The notes under the pieces: generated by a model
The model's input: only the letters and a program-made list of their open reading frames with translations
The model's database searches: none
Told to the model about the DNA's origin: nothing
Program-made: the position numbers and the translations under genes
Assembly (NCBI GenBank): GCA_031371615.1
Contig: JANMJY010000279.1
Span: 1-9,567 of the forward strand
Source: Gaiellasilicea sp031371615
GTDB taxonomy: Bacteria > Actinomycetota > Thermoleophilia > Gaiellales > Gaiellaceae
DNA length: 9,567 nt
Direction of reading: 5' to 3'
In this document: positions 1 to 5,965 of the stretch, in pieces
How the letters are laid out: every line of letters starts with the position of its first letter
Position numbering within the stretch: the stretch's first letter is position 1

Positions 1-924
1 CAGGTCCGCGCGCGTCTGCTTCAGGCGCAGCGACGCTCGGCGGATCGACGACGACGCAGCGGCGGAGATCGAGTCCGAGATCCACGGCCCGTCGGGTGCG
101 AGCCCCGGCTTCGAGGGGCGGACATGCACCCGCTTGCCGTCGACGATGAACCGCGCATTGACGGCCCGTGCGCGCCACTTCGACAGGTACGGCTCGACCG
201 CCTTGGCGATCCGGTCGGGCGCGAAGGTGACGCGGAAGCGCTCGCCGGCAGGGCGGAAGCGGACAAGCTTGGCCAGGCGCTTCGGCGCGAGCGAGCCCAC
301 GTCCTCCCCCTTGAAGGAGAGCACGATCGGCTCGGCCACGAGCTGCTTCGCCTCCACGACCGCCTCCTCCGCGGCGCTCGTCGTCAGCTCGGGCTCGACG
401 TGCGTCAGCGCCGGTGACAGCGTCCGGGCGTCGGTCTGCGCCGCCTTTTGGAGAGACGCGAGCAGCTGCGCCGGTTCGATCGCGTCGCCGGGGAGGGACG
501 GGATCACCGAGAACTCCGCGCGGCGGGTCACCACCTGCGCCCGCCGGGGCTTCGGCAGCGCGGCGGAGAGGCGCTCGGCGAGTTGCTCGGCGCCGGGCCG
601 CGGCACGAGCACCTGATCGACGAGCAGGGCCGGTGGACTCGGGTCGGCGAGCCGGCGCACGCGGCGGAGGAACGAGTCGTGGCCCGTGCGGACGAGCGCC
701 GCCCGGGTCGCGGCGGCGTCGACCATCAGTGCCTCGCCGGGACGGACGTCGAACGTCTTACCGTCGACGGAGACAGCGACCGGCCTGGCCAGGTCGATCT
801 GCCGCGACTGGACGCCGGGGAGCGGCCGCTCCCAGTAGACCGCGTCGCGGATCGCGACGCCGGCGACGGCGACGCCGGCCAGGCCGGCGACGATTGCCGT
901 GACGATGACTCCGACGCGTCTCAC
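1..924 (-). CDS. VanW-family / peptidoglycan-binding-like membrane-anchored protein, 3' part cut by window edge
   Basis: 308 codons are present from a GTG start; the C-terminus lies beyond the window. Residues 1 to about 26 (MRRVGVIVTAIVAGLAGVAV...) form a hydrophobic N-terminal signal anchor, so the rest should be extracytoplasmic. Around residues 255-275 is a stretch reading NARFIVDGKRVHV followed by RPSKPG, the pattern of the putative peptidoglycan-binding domain (PG_binding_4 type) that precedes the VanW domain in YoaR/VanW-like proteins. An earlier segment (about 50-160) may be a first, divergent copy. The VanW domain itself is not in view, so the family call rests on the N-terminal architecture. 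The GTG at 924 was chosen because no good upstream start exists and a TACTTT box lies six bases before it, suggesting a leaderless message. It is divergent from selA. A role in envelope or peptidoglycan is inferred. Confidence 0.75.
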   Translation of the reverse strand, partial: MRRVGVIVTAIVAGLAGVAVAGVAIRDAVYWERPLPGVQSRQIDLARPVAVSVDGKTFDVRPGEALMVDAAATRAALVRTGHDSFLRRVRRLADPSPPALLVDQVLVPRPGAEQLAERLSAALPKPRRAQVVTRRAEFSVIPSLPGDAIEPAQLLASLQKAAQTDARTLSPALTHVEPELTTSAAEEAVVEAKQLVAEPIVLSFKGEDVGSLAPKRLAKLVRFRPAGERFRVTFAPDRIAKAVEPYLSKWRARAVNARFIVDGKRVHVRPSKPGLAPDGPWISDSISAAASSSIRRASLRLKQTRADL

Positions 925-930
925 GTCCTC

Positions 931-936
931 AAAGTA
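931..936 (-). promoter_or_regulatory. -10 box of a likely leaderless promoter for the VanW-like gene
   Basis: On the minus strand TACTTT fits the TANNNT -10 consensus and is followed by six bases (GAGGAC) and the GTG start at 924. Transcription would begin at or next to the start codon. No convincing -35 is seen. GAGG in the spacer could instead act as a weak ribosome site if transcription starts further upstream. Confidence 0.45.
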
Positions 937-952
937 TCCGGAACCGCGGCTC

Positions 953-958
953 TACACT
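953..958 (+). promoter_or_regulatory. -10 box of a likely leaderless promoter for selAB
   Basis: TACACT (TANNNT) ends seven bases before the in-frame GTG at 966. An ATG at 960 is also in frame, but lies only one base after the box, upstream of the expected transcription start. The mRNA would therefore begin at about 965-966 and use the GTG. There is no Shine-Dalgarno sequence, and no clear -35. Confidence 0.5.
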
Positions 959-965
959 CATGTGC

Positions 966-2240
966 GTGAGGTTGCGCGATCTGCCCTCGGTCGACGAGCT
1001 CGTGCGCGACGTGGACGATCCGCTCGCCGTCGCGACCGCGCGGACCCTGCTCGAGCGGGCTCGCGAGGAGATCCGCGCGGGCAGCGAGCCGGGAGACCTG
1101 CACGAGCGGCTGACGGCGGCGCTCGCCGCCGCGCGCCGCCCCGCGCTCCGCCGGGTCCTCAACGCCACCGGCGTGTTGATCCACACCAACCTCGGCCGGG
1201 CGCCGCTGGCGCAGGCCGCCCTCGACCGGATCGCCGAGGTCAGCGGCTATTCCAACCTCGAGTACGACCTCTCGAGCGGCTCGCGCGGCTCGCGCCAGGA
1301 CCACCTCGCTCCGCTGCTGCGCCGGCTGACCGGCGCCGAGGCCGCGATCGTCGTCAACAACAATGCCGCCGCGCTCCTGCTCGTGCTCGCCGCGCTCGCG
1401 GAGGGCCGCGAGGTCGTCGTCTCGCGTGGAGAGCTGATCGAGATCGGCGACGGCTTCAGGATCCCGGACGTGCTGGCGCGATCCGGGGCACGCCTGGTCG
1501 AGGTCGGGACGACGAACCGCACTCGCGCCGCCGACTACGACCGGGCGATCGGCCCCGAGACGGCGCTGCTCCTCCGCGTCCACCAGTCGAACTTCCGCGT
1601 GGTCGGGTTCACCGAGCAGCCCCGCGTCGCGGAGCTTGCGGCGGTTGCGCGCCGCCATCAGCTGCCGCTCGTCGACGACCTCGGCTCCGGCGCCCTCGTC
1701 GACATCGAGGGCGAGCCGACCCCGGCTGCGTCACTGGCCGCGGGCGCCGACCTCGTCTGCTTCTCCGGCGACAAGCTGCTCGGCGGTCCTCAGGCCGGGA
1801 TCGTCGCCGGCCGCGCCGATCTCGTCGAACGCCTGCGTCGCCACCCGCTCCACCGCGCGCTTCGCTCCGACAAGCTGACGCTGGCTGCGCTCGAGGGCAC
1901 GCTCGCGCTCTACCTCGACCGGCCCGACGAGATCCCGGTGCTCCGCATGCTGCGCGAGCCGGCGGAGAGCGTTCGTGCTCGGGCCGACCGCCTCGCGCAG
2001 GCGACCGGCGGCACGGTCGAGGAGACCGTCTCGCGCGTCGGCGGCGGCGCGCTGCCGCTGGCCGAGCTGCCGAGCTACGCCTGCACGGTCGAGGAGGAGC
2101 TCGCGGGCGTGCTGCGCGACCACGAGCCTCCGGTCGTGGCCGTCCTCCGCGACGGCCGCACGCTCCTCGACTGTCGCACGCTCACGGACGCCGAGGCGGC
2201 CGAGGTCGCGGCCGCGGTGCTCGCATGCCGCTCACGGTAG
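966..2240 (+). CDS. selA: L-seryl-tRNA(Sec) selenium transferase (SelA)
   Basis: SelA is a PLP enzyme that converts Ser-tRNA(Sec) to Sec-tRNA(Sec) using selenophosphate, normally as a ring-shaped decamer in the cytoplasm. The 424-residue product (GTG start) carries family hallmarks: RRVLNATGVLIHTNLGRAPL in the N-terminal part, the Asn-rich IVVNNNAAALLL segment, VGTTNRTR, and the PLP-lysine motif CFSGDKLLGGPQAG with the Schiff-base lysine at residue 270. Length is close to but slightly shorter than the roughly 460 residues of the E. coli enzyme, mostly at the N-terminus. The start is GTG 966 (leaderless context) or ATG 960, two codons longer. The stop TAG at 2238-2240 overlaps the selB start by 16 bases, so the two are translationally coupled. 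The tRNA substrate gene is in the same window at 6826-6918. Confidence 0.97.
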   Translation: MRLRDLPSVDELVRDVDDPLAVATARTLLERAREEIRAGSEPGDLHERLTAALAAARRPALRRVLNATGVLIHTNLGRAPLAQAALDRIAEVSGYSNLEYDLSSGSRGSRQDHLAPLLRRLTGAEAAIVVNNNAAALLLVLAALAEGREVVVSRGELIEIGDGFRIPDVLARSGARLVEVGTTNRTRAADYDRAIGPETALLLRVHQSNFRVVGFTEQPRVAELAAVARRHQLPLVDDLGSGALVDIEGEPTPAASLAAGADLVCFSGDKLLGGPQAGIVAGRADLVERLRRHPLHRALRSDKLTLAALEGTLALYLDRPDEIPVLRMLREPAESVRARADRLAQATGGTVEETVSRVGGGALPLAELPSYACTVEEELAGVLRDHEPPVVAVLRDGRTLLDCRTLTDAEAAEVAAAVLACRSR

Positions 2241-3859
2241 GGACCGCCGGCCACATCGACCACGGCAAGACGTGGCTCGTGCGCGCCCTGACCGGGAAGG
2301 ACACGGACCGGCTCCCCGAGGAGCAGGCGCGCGGGATCTCGATCGACCTCGGCTACGCGCCACTCGACCTGCCCGACGGCCGGAGGCTCTCGCTGATCGA
2401 CGTGCCCGGTCACGAGCGCTTCGTCCGCAACATGGTCGCGGGCGCAACGGGCATCGACCTCTTCCTGCTCGTCGTTGACGCCGGCGAGGGCGCCCGTCCG
2501 CAGACGCACGAGCACCTGGCGATCCTGCGCCTGCTCGGGATCGAGCGCGGCGTGGTCGCGGTCACGAAGGCCGACGCGGCCGACGCGGAGACGCTCGAGC
2601 TCGTGCTCGAGGAGGCCCGCGAGCTCGTGCCGGAGGCGGAGGTCGTCGCGGTGAGCGCCAAGACCGGCGCCGGCCTCGACGAGCTCCGCAGCGCGCTCGC
2701 CCGCGCGGCCGAGCTTGTGTTTCAGAAACACAATGTGGACAGCCCGGCCCGTCTCTACGTCGACCGTGTCTTCTCGCTGCGCGGGATCGGGACCGTCGTC
2801 ACGGGGACGCTCTGGTCCGGGACAGTCGGCGCCGGGGACGTCTTGTGGGCCGAGCCGCAGGGGCGCGAGGTGCGCATCCGCAGCGTCCAGGTGCACGACC
2901 AGCCGGTCGAGCGCGCCGAGGCGGGCCAGCGCGTGGCGCTCGCGTTGCCGGGCGTCGCGCGGAGTGAGCTGCGGCGAGGCGACGTCCTGATCGCAGCGGG
3001 CTCGCTGCGCCCGAGCTTCCGCCTCGATGTCGCCCTCGATGAGCTCGAGCCGATCGCGGACGGTGAGCGGCTGGTCGTCCACCACGGAACGAGCGCGGTA
3101 CTCGCCCGCGTCACCCGGGCCGGCGGGTACGCCCAGCTGCGGCTGGCGGCGCCGGTCGTCGCGGCGGGCGGCGACCGGGTCGTCCTGCGCGGCGCCACCA
3201 CGGTCGGCGGAGGCACCGTGATCGATCCCGCTCCCCCGCGGCACGCCGACGCGAAGCGCTTCGAGCGCGCCGCCGAAGGCGGACAGACGATTCACGAGCC
3301 GGTCCTCGTCGACGGCGAGTGGCGCTTCTCCGACGAATGGCTTGCGGACCTGCGCAGCGAGCTCGAGCTTCGCCTCGAGACAGCGAATCCACTCGACCCA
3401 GGCGTCGACGCGCCGAAGGAGCCCTGGGCGGCCAGCGTGCTCGCCCGGCTCCCGTACGAGCGGCGGGGCTCGAGGCTCTACCTCTCAGACAAGGCGCCGA
3501 GCCTGGGCGACCGGGCGCCTGTCGCCGCGGCCCTGGAAGTCACCCTCGCCGACGCGGGGCCCGCGGCGGTCAAGGTCGACGATGCCGGGCTCGCGCGCTT
3601 CCTCGAGCGCGAGGGCAAGCTCGTGCGGCTGGGCGACGGCTATGCGATCTCAACGGCGGCCTACGAGCGGGCGCGGAAGCTCGTCGTCGAGGAGTGCGAG
3701 AGCGCCGGCCGGATCGCGCTCGCGCGCTTCCGCGACCTCGCGGGCTGCGGCCGCCGCGACGCGCAGCTCGTGCTCGAGCGGCTCGACGCGGACGGCGTTA
3801 CGCGTCGGGTACGGGATGAACGCCTGTTGCGTCGGCGGCCCGCGGAGCCGGCGAGCTAG
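2225..3859 (+). CDS. selB: Selenocysteine-specific elongation factor SelB
   Basis: SelB is the EF-Tu-like GTPase that binds Sec-tRNA(Sec) and, through C-terminal winged helices, the SECIS hairpin next to an in-frame UGA. In the 544-residue product: G1 GTAGHIDHGKT (6-16); switch I DRLPEEQARGISIDLGYA (28-45), with Ser39 where many SelBs have Thr; G3 DVPGHERF (59-66); G4 TKAD (114-117); G5 SAK (144-146). Beta-barrel domains follow (for example FSLRGIGTVVTGTLWSG). The region from about residue 340 is charged and helical, as expected for winged helices. It is shorter than E. coli SelB (614 residues), so the RNA-binding end may be reduced. ATG 2225 lies inside the end of selA. The frame is open far upstream, but homology begins here. 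The last 62 bases overlap the convergent gene at 3798-4898. Confidence 0.97.
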   Translation: MPLTVGTAGHIDHGKTWLVRALTGKDTDRLPEEQARGISIDLGYAPLDLPDGRRLSLIDVPGHERFVRNMVAGATGIDLFLLVVDAGEGARPQTHEHLAILRLLGIERGVVAVTKADAADAETLELVLEEARELVPEAEVVAVSAKTGAGLDELRSALARAAELVFQKHNVDSPARLYVDRVFSLRGIGTVVTGTLWSGTVGAGDVLWAEPQGREVRIRSVQVHDQPVERAEAGQRVALALPGVARSELRRGDVLIAAGSLRPSFRLDVALDELEPIADGERLVVHHGTSAVLARVTRAGGYAQLRLAAPVVAAGGDRVVLRGATTVGGGTVIDPAPPRHADAKRFERAAEGGQTIHEPVLVDGEWRFSDEWLADLRSELELRLETANPLDPGVDAPKEPWAASVLARLPYERRGSRLYLSDKAPSLGDRAPVAAALEVTLADAGPAAVKVDDAGLARFLEREGKLVRLGDGYAISTAAYERARKLVVEECESAGRIALARFRDLAGCGRRDAQLVLERLDADGVTRRVRDERLLRRRPAEPAS

Positions 3860-4898
3860 TACCCGTCGGCATCGTCGGCTTCGCCTCGTCGTCGCCGCTC
3901 GTCGAGCGCAGGACCTCCTTCACCATCCGCTCGCTGAACCCGGCCGCGAATGCGAAGACGAGGAAGAACGCGAACCGCTTGCCCATGTCGCTCGTCGAGG
4001 GCACGTTGATCCCGGTGATTACGTCGCCGGCGAGCGCGAAGTAGACGAGCACGCCGAAGATGCCGCCGATGAACGGGCGGAAGGCCGCCACCCGCTGCAC
4101 GTAACCGCGGCCCACCTCGTGGCGCACGTGGAACTTGTCCGCGCTCATGCGCGTGACGACGCTGATCAGCGCTCCGAGCGCGCCAGAGATCACGCAGCCG
4201 AAGAACGTCGTCAGGTCGACGGGGACGTCGGTGCCTTGGAGCAGCAAGCCGACCGGGACGGCGAGCGCGCACAGCGCCAGCACGCCCATCAGCATGCCGC
4301 CGAGGTAGACGATCTGTGCCTCCCGGGAGGCCGCTTGCTCGTAGCTCGCGCTGATCAGGTCGAGCTCCCGCTCGAGGCGGCGGATCTCCTGGGGCTCGAA
4401 CGCGGGCGGCGCAACGCCTTCGACCGGAGCAGCCGCGATCATCACGTCGCGGTTCCAGACGAACAGCCAGTTGACGAGCAGCCGCTGGCTCAGCCCGCGC
4501 AGGGCCTGCTTGACGGAGACGTACTGCACTTCGGCGCGATGAAGGGAGTGCGCGACCTCGGGATGGGCGCGAACGAGGCGCTCGGTCTCGGTGAAGAGCT
4601 GGATCCGCTCCTTGCGCAGGAGGAAGAGCTTCTCCCAGCGCGTCGGCGGCTGCGCGGTGAGGACGATCGCCATCGGCAGGTCCTCGCAGATGTACCCGTC
4701 CGTGATCTCGCCGCGGGCCGACTCGAAGTCGGCGCGCCGGTCGTAGTAGCGCTGCTCGGCATCGGGGCCCGCCTCGCGCACCTTCCACGTGTCGACGAGG
4801 TCTGAGAAGGAGACCCGCTCGCGCGTCTTGACGGGCGCCGGCGGCGCGGTGTCGACTGCTGCGGCGGTCTTGTCGTACGGGTGCGCGATGCCGGCCAT
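3798..4898 (-). CDS. Unrecognised multi-span membrane protein
   Basis: 366 residues, with no family I can name. The N-terminal half (1-195) is soluble and charged, with likely helices around 90-190 (for example EIRRLERELDLISASYEQAA) that could form a coiled coil. Hydrophobic segments follow at about 196-221, 229-249, 273-292 and 308-321, then a short Ser/Pro/Asp-rich tail. The ATG at 4898 was chosen over an upstream in-frame ATG because a strong purine-rich ribosome site (AAAGGGGG) lies seven bases before it. A good promoter is at 4952-4980. The 3' end overlaps selB tail to tail, so the two transcripts are antisense there. The segment AAGFSERMVKEVL after the last span resembles a conserved feature of several uncharacterised bacterial membrane proteins, but gives no function. 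Confidence 0.85.
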   Translation of the reverse strand: MAGIAHPYDKTAAAVDTAPPAPVKTRERVSFSDLVDTWKVREAGPDAEQRYYDRRADFESARGEITDGYICEDLPMAIVLTAQPPTRWEKLFLLRKERIQLFTETERLVRAHPEVAHSLHRAEVQYVSVKQALRGLSQRLLVNWLFVWNRDVMIAAAPVEGVAPPAFEPQEIRRLERELDLISASYEQAASREAQIVYLGGMLMGVLALCALAVPVGLLLQGTDVPVDLTTFFGCVISGALGALISVVTRMSADKFHVRHEVGRGYVQRVAAFRPFIGGIFGVLVYFALAGDVITGINVPSTSDMGKRFAFFLVFAFAAGFSERMVKEVLRSTSGDDEAKPTMPTGTSSPAPRAADATGVHPVPDA

Positions 4899-4951
4899 CT
4901 CGAATCCCCCTTTCGAGCCGGCCGCACGGCTCAACTTCTGTCAGTCCTTTC

Positions 4952-4980
4952 AGGGTAGGGGATTGCGCTGATTGCTGCAA
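4952..4980 (-). promoter_or_regulatory. Sigma70-type promoter for the membrane protein gene
   Basis: On the minus strand TTGCAG (4980-4975) and TACCCT (4957-4952) are separated by exactly 17 bases. The predicted start near 4945 leaves a leader of about 47 bases containing the AAAGGGGG ribosome site. It begins 10 bases after the cupin stop codon, so the membrane gene can be expressed independently of the selenoprotein-cupin unit. Confidence 0.6.
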
Positions 4981-4990
4981 GGGGCGCGCA

Positions 4991-5350
4991 TCACGCCCAC
5001 GGCATCGGGACGTAGCCGCTCGTCCGCGGCGCCGACACGATCAGGACGGTCACGTCGCCGTCACTGTGGTTCACCACCGTCCGCCTGGGCTCGGGGTCGA
5101 GCCGGATGAACGTGCCGGCCGGCGCCGGGTACTCCTCCCCGTCGATCACCATCGTCGCCTCGCCTGAGAGGGTGACGAACACCTCCTCCTGGTCGCGGTC
5201 GGCCTCGTCGTGCTCGGGAATCGTCTCGCCCGGCGGCAGCTCGACGACGTTCATCCCGAAGTACTGGAGGTCGAGCGACTTGCGGGCGAGCGCCCACTTC
5301 GGGAAGGGACGCTCGAAGTCGCTGATGTGCACGATCGTGAAACCGGGCAT
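4991..5350 (-). CDS. Small single-domain cupin protein
   Basis: 119 residues, about the size of one cupin barrel. Motif 1 is recognisable as G41-x5-H47 with E49, E55/E56 and G63. Motif 2 is GEEYPAPAGTF (71-81). The usual second His of motif 1 is Glu49, and the motif 2 His position is Ile82, so a canonical 3-His/1-Glu metal site is not present. It may bind metal differently or not at all. The ATG at 5350 is preceded by GGGAG with six-base spacing; an in-frame ATG further upstream lies inside the preceding gene. It starts two bases after the stop of the selenoprotein gene, so the two almost certainly share a transcript. Function is unknown; a redox or small-molecule sensing or binding role alongside the AhpD-like enzyme is inference. 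Confidence 0.85.
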   Translation of the reverse strand: MPGFTIVHISDFERPFPKWALARKSLDLQYFGMNVVELPPGETIPEHDEADRDQEEVFVTLSGEATMVIDGEEYPAPAGTFIRLDPEPRRTVVNHSDGDVTVLIVSAPRTSGYVPMPWA

Positions 5351-5352
5351 TG

Positions 5353-5907
5353 CTAGCTCCCTTCCGCGTGCCACTCGGGCTCCGGGCCGATCCCGACGCC
5401 TTCGGCGACGCGGTTGATGTAGTTGAAGTACGCGATCACCTGGATCGCGTCGTGAATGGCGGCATCGTCCCAGCCGTGTGCGCGCAGCTCCTCCGCGTCA
5501 GCCGCGCCCACGGTTGCCGGCGCCCGGGTGAGCTTGACCGCGTAGTCGCAGAGAGTCCGGACCGGCGGGGGTAGCTCGGCCAGGCGGTAGTCGTGGGCCG
5601 CGTGGTCGGCAAGCGACTCGTCTGCGCCCTCTGCACGGAGGTCGTCTGCATGCGCACGGATTCAGTAGTGGCAGTCGTTCTGACGGGACACGACGACCGC
5701 GAGCAGCTCGCGCTCCTGGCGCGACAGACCCGACGGCCCGAACATGATCCCCTTGTACAGCTCCATCGAGCGCTTCAGCACGCCGGGCCGGAGGCTCATC
5801 GACTTGACGATGTTGAAGACCTTGCCCGCTCGCCCGACCGCGGCCTCGTACTCCTTCTCGAGCAGGCCGGTTGCCTCGTCCACGTCGATCAGGCGGATGT
5901 GCGGCAC
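5353..5907 (-). CDS. AhpD-like / carboxymuconolactone decarboxylase-family selenoprotein (CxxU) with in-frame UGA
   Basis: 184 residues if the UGA at 5664-5662 (codon 82) is read as selenocysteine. Conventional gene callers would split it. Before the UGA: IRLIDVDEATG (4-14), FGPSGLSRQERELLAVVVS (56-74) and C79-H80-Y81; the UGA sits exactly where the second Cys of the family CxxC motif belongs. After it comes IRAHADDLR, then DYRLAEL, DYAVKLTRAP and the C-terminal IQVIAYFNYINRVAEGVGIG, all typical of peroxidase-related AhpD-domain proteins. Glu67 and His86 match the spacing of the Glu118/His137 proton relay around Cys130/Cys133 in M. tuberculosis AhpD. The family reduces peroxides or acts as a thiol oxidoreductase in the cytoplasm. 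The start is GTG 5907, with GAGG eight bases upstream. The stop is TAG (5355-5353), followed two bases later by the cupin gene. selA, selB and tRNA-Sec are in the same window, which makes decoding credible. The exact substrate is unknown. Confidence 0.93.
5623..5664 (-). promoter_or_regulatory. Candidate bacterial SECIS element just after the UGA
   Basis: Counting from the base after UGA, CCUC (21-24) pairs with GAGG (31-34) around the six-base loop CGUGCA. GCGCA (35-39) continues the 3' side and can pair with UGCGC (6-10), leaving a 10-base unpaired stretch on the 5' side. The apical loop has G at its second position followed by U, and lies at a distance from UGA typical of bacterial SECIS elements, which SelB's C-terminus recognises. 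The upper helix is only four pairs and an alternative UGCA/UGCA pairing exists, so the fold is tentative. The function is expected from the UGA context. Confidence 0.55.
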
Positions 5908-5924
5908 CGGCCGATCCTCGCACA

Positions 5925-5956
5925 CAGGCCCGGCGGGGTAAATCCCGCCGGGCCTG
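5925..5956 (-). terminator. Perfect 13-bp hairpin between the Ig-like gene and the selenoprotein gene
   Basis: The arms CAGGCCCGGCGGG (5925-5937) and CCCGCCGGGCCTG (5944-5956) are exact reverse complements around a six-base loop. On the minus strand it begins 9 bases after the Ig-like gene's stop and ends 17 bases before the selenoprotein start codon. No U-tract follows on either strand. It is most likely a U-less actinobacterial-type terminator for the upstream gene. Because the selenoprotein has so little space for its own promoter, it could instead be a leader hairpin limiting read-through. Confidence 0.6.
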
Positions 5957-5965
5957 CTGCGATGC

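Noticed and set aside
124..902. Several plus-strand open frames over the VanW-like gene
   Set aside because: They are low-complexity Arg/Ala/Gly-rich translations typical of shadows in high-GC DNA, while the minus frame has a signal anchor and a recognisable domain motif.
899..2224. A single long open frame running from about 899 through selB, as if SelB had a 440-residue N-terminal extension
   Set aside because: That part is the shadow of selA in another frame: it is Arg/Ala/Pro-rich with no domain pattern, while SelB homology begins exactly at ATG 2225.
4991..4993. Cupin stop codon TGA as a second selenocysteine site
   Set aside because: The protein is a complete cupin at this point, and the frame beyond it stops again after 20 codons with no family-like sequence.
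5353..5664. Pseudogene or frameshift explanation for the split AhpD-like gene
   Set aside because: Both halves are in the same frame, the only interruption is a UGA at a redox Cys position, the downstream half keeps family sequence, and Sec machinery is alongside.
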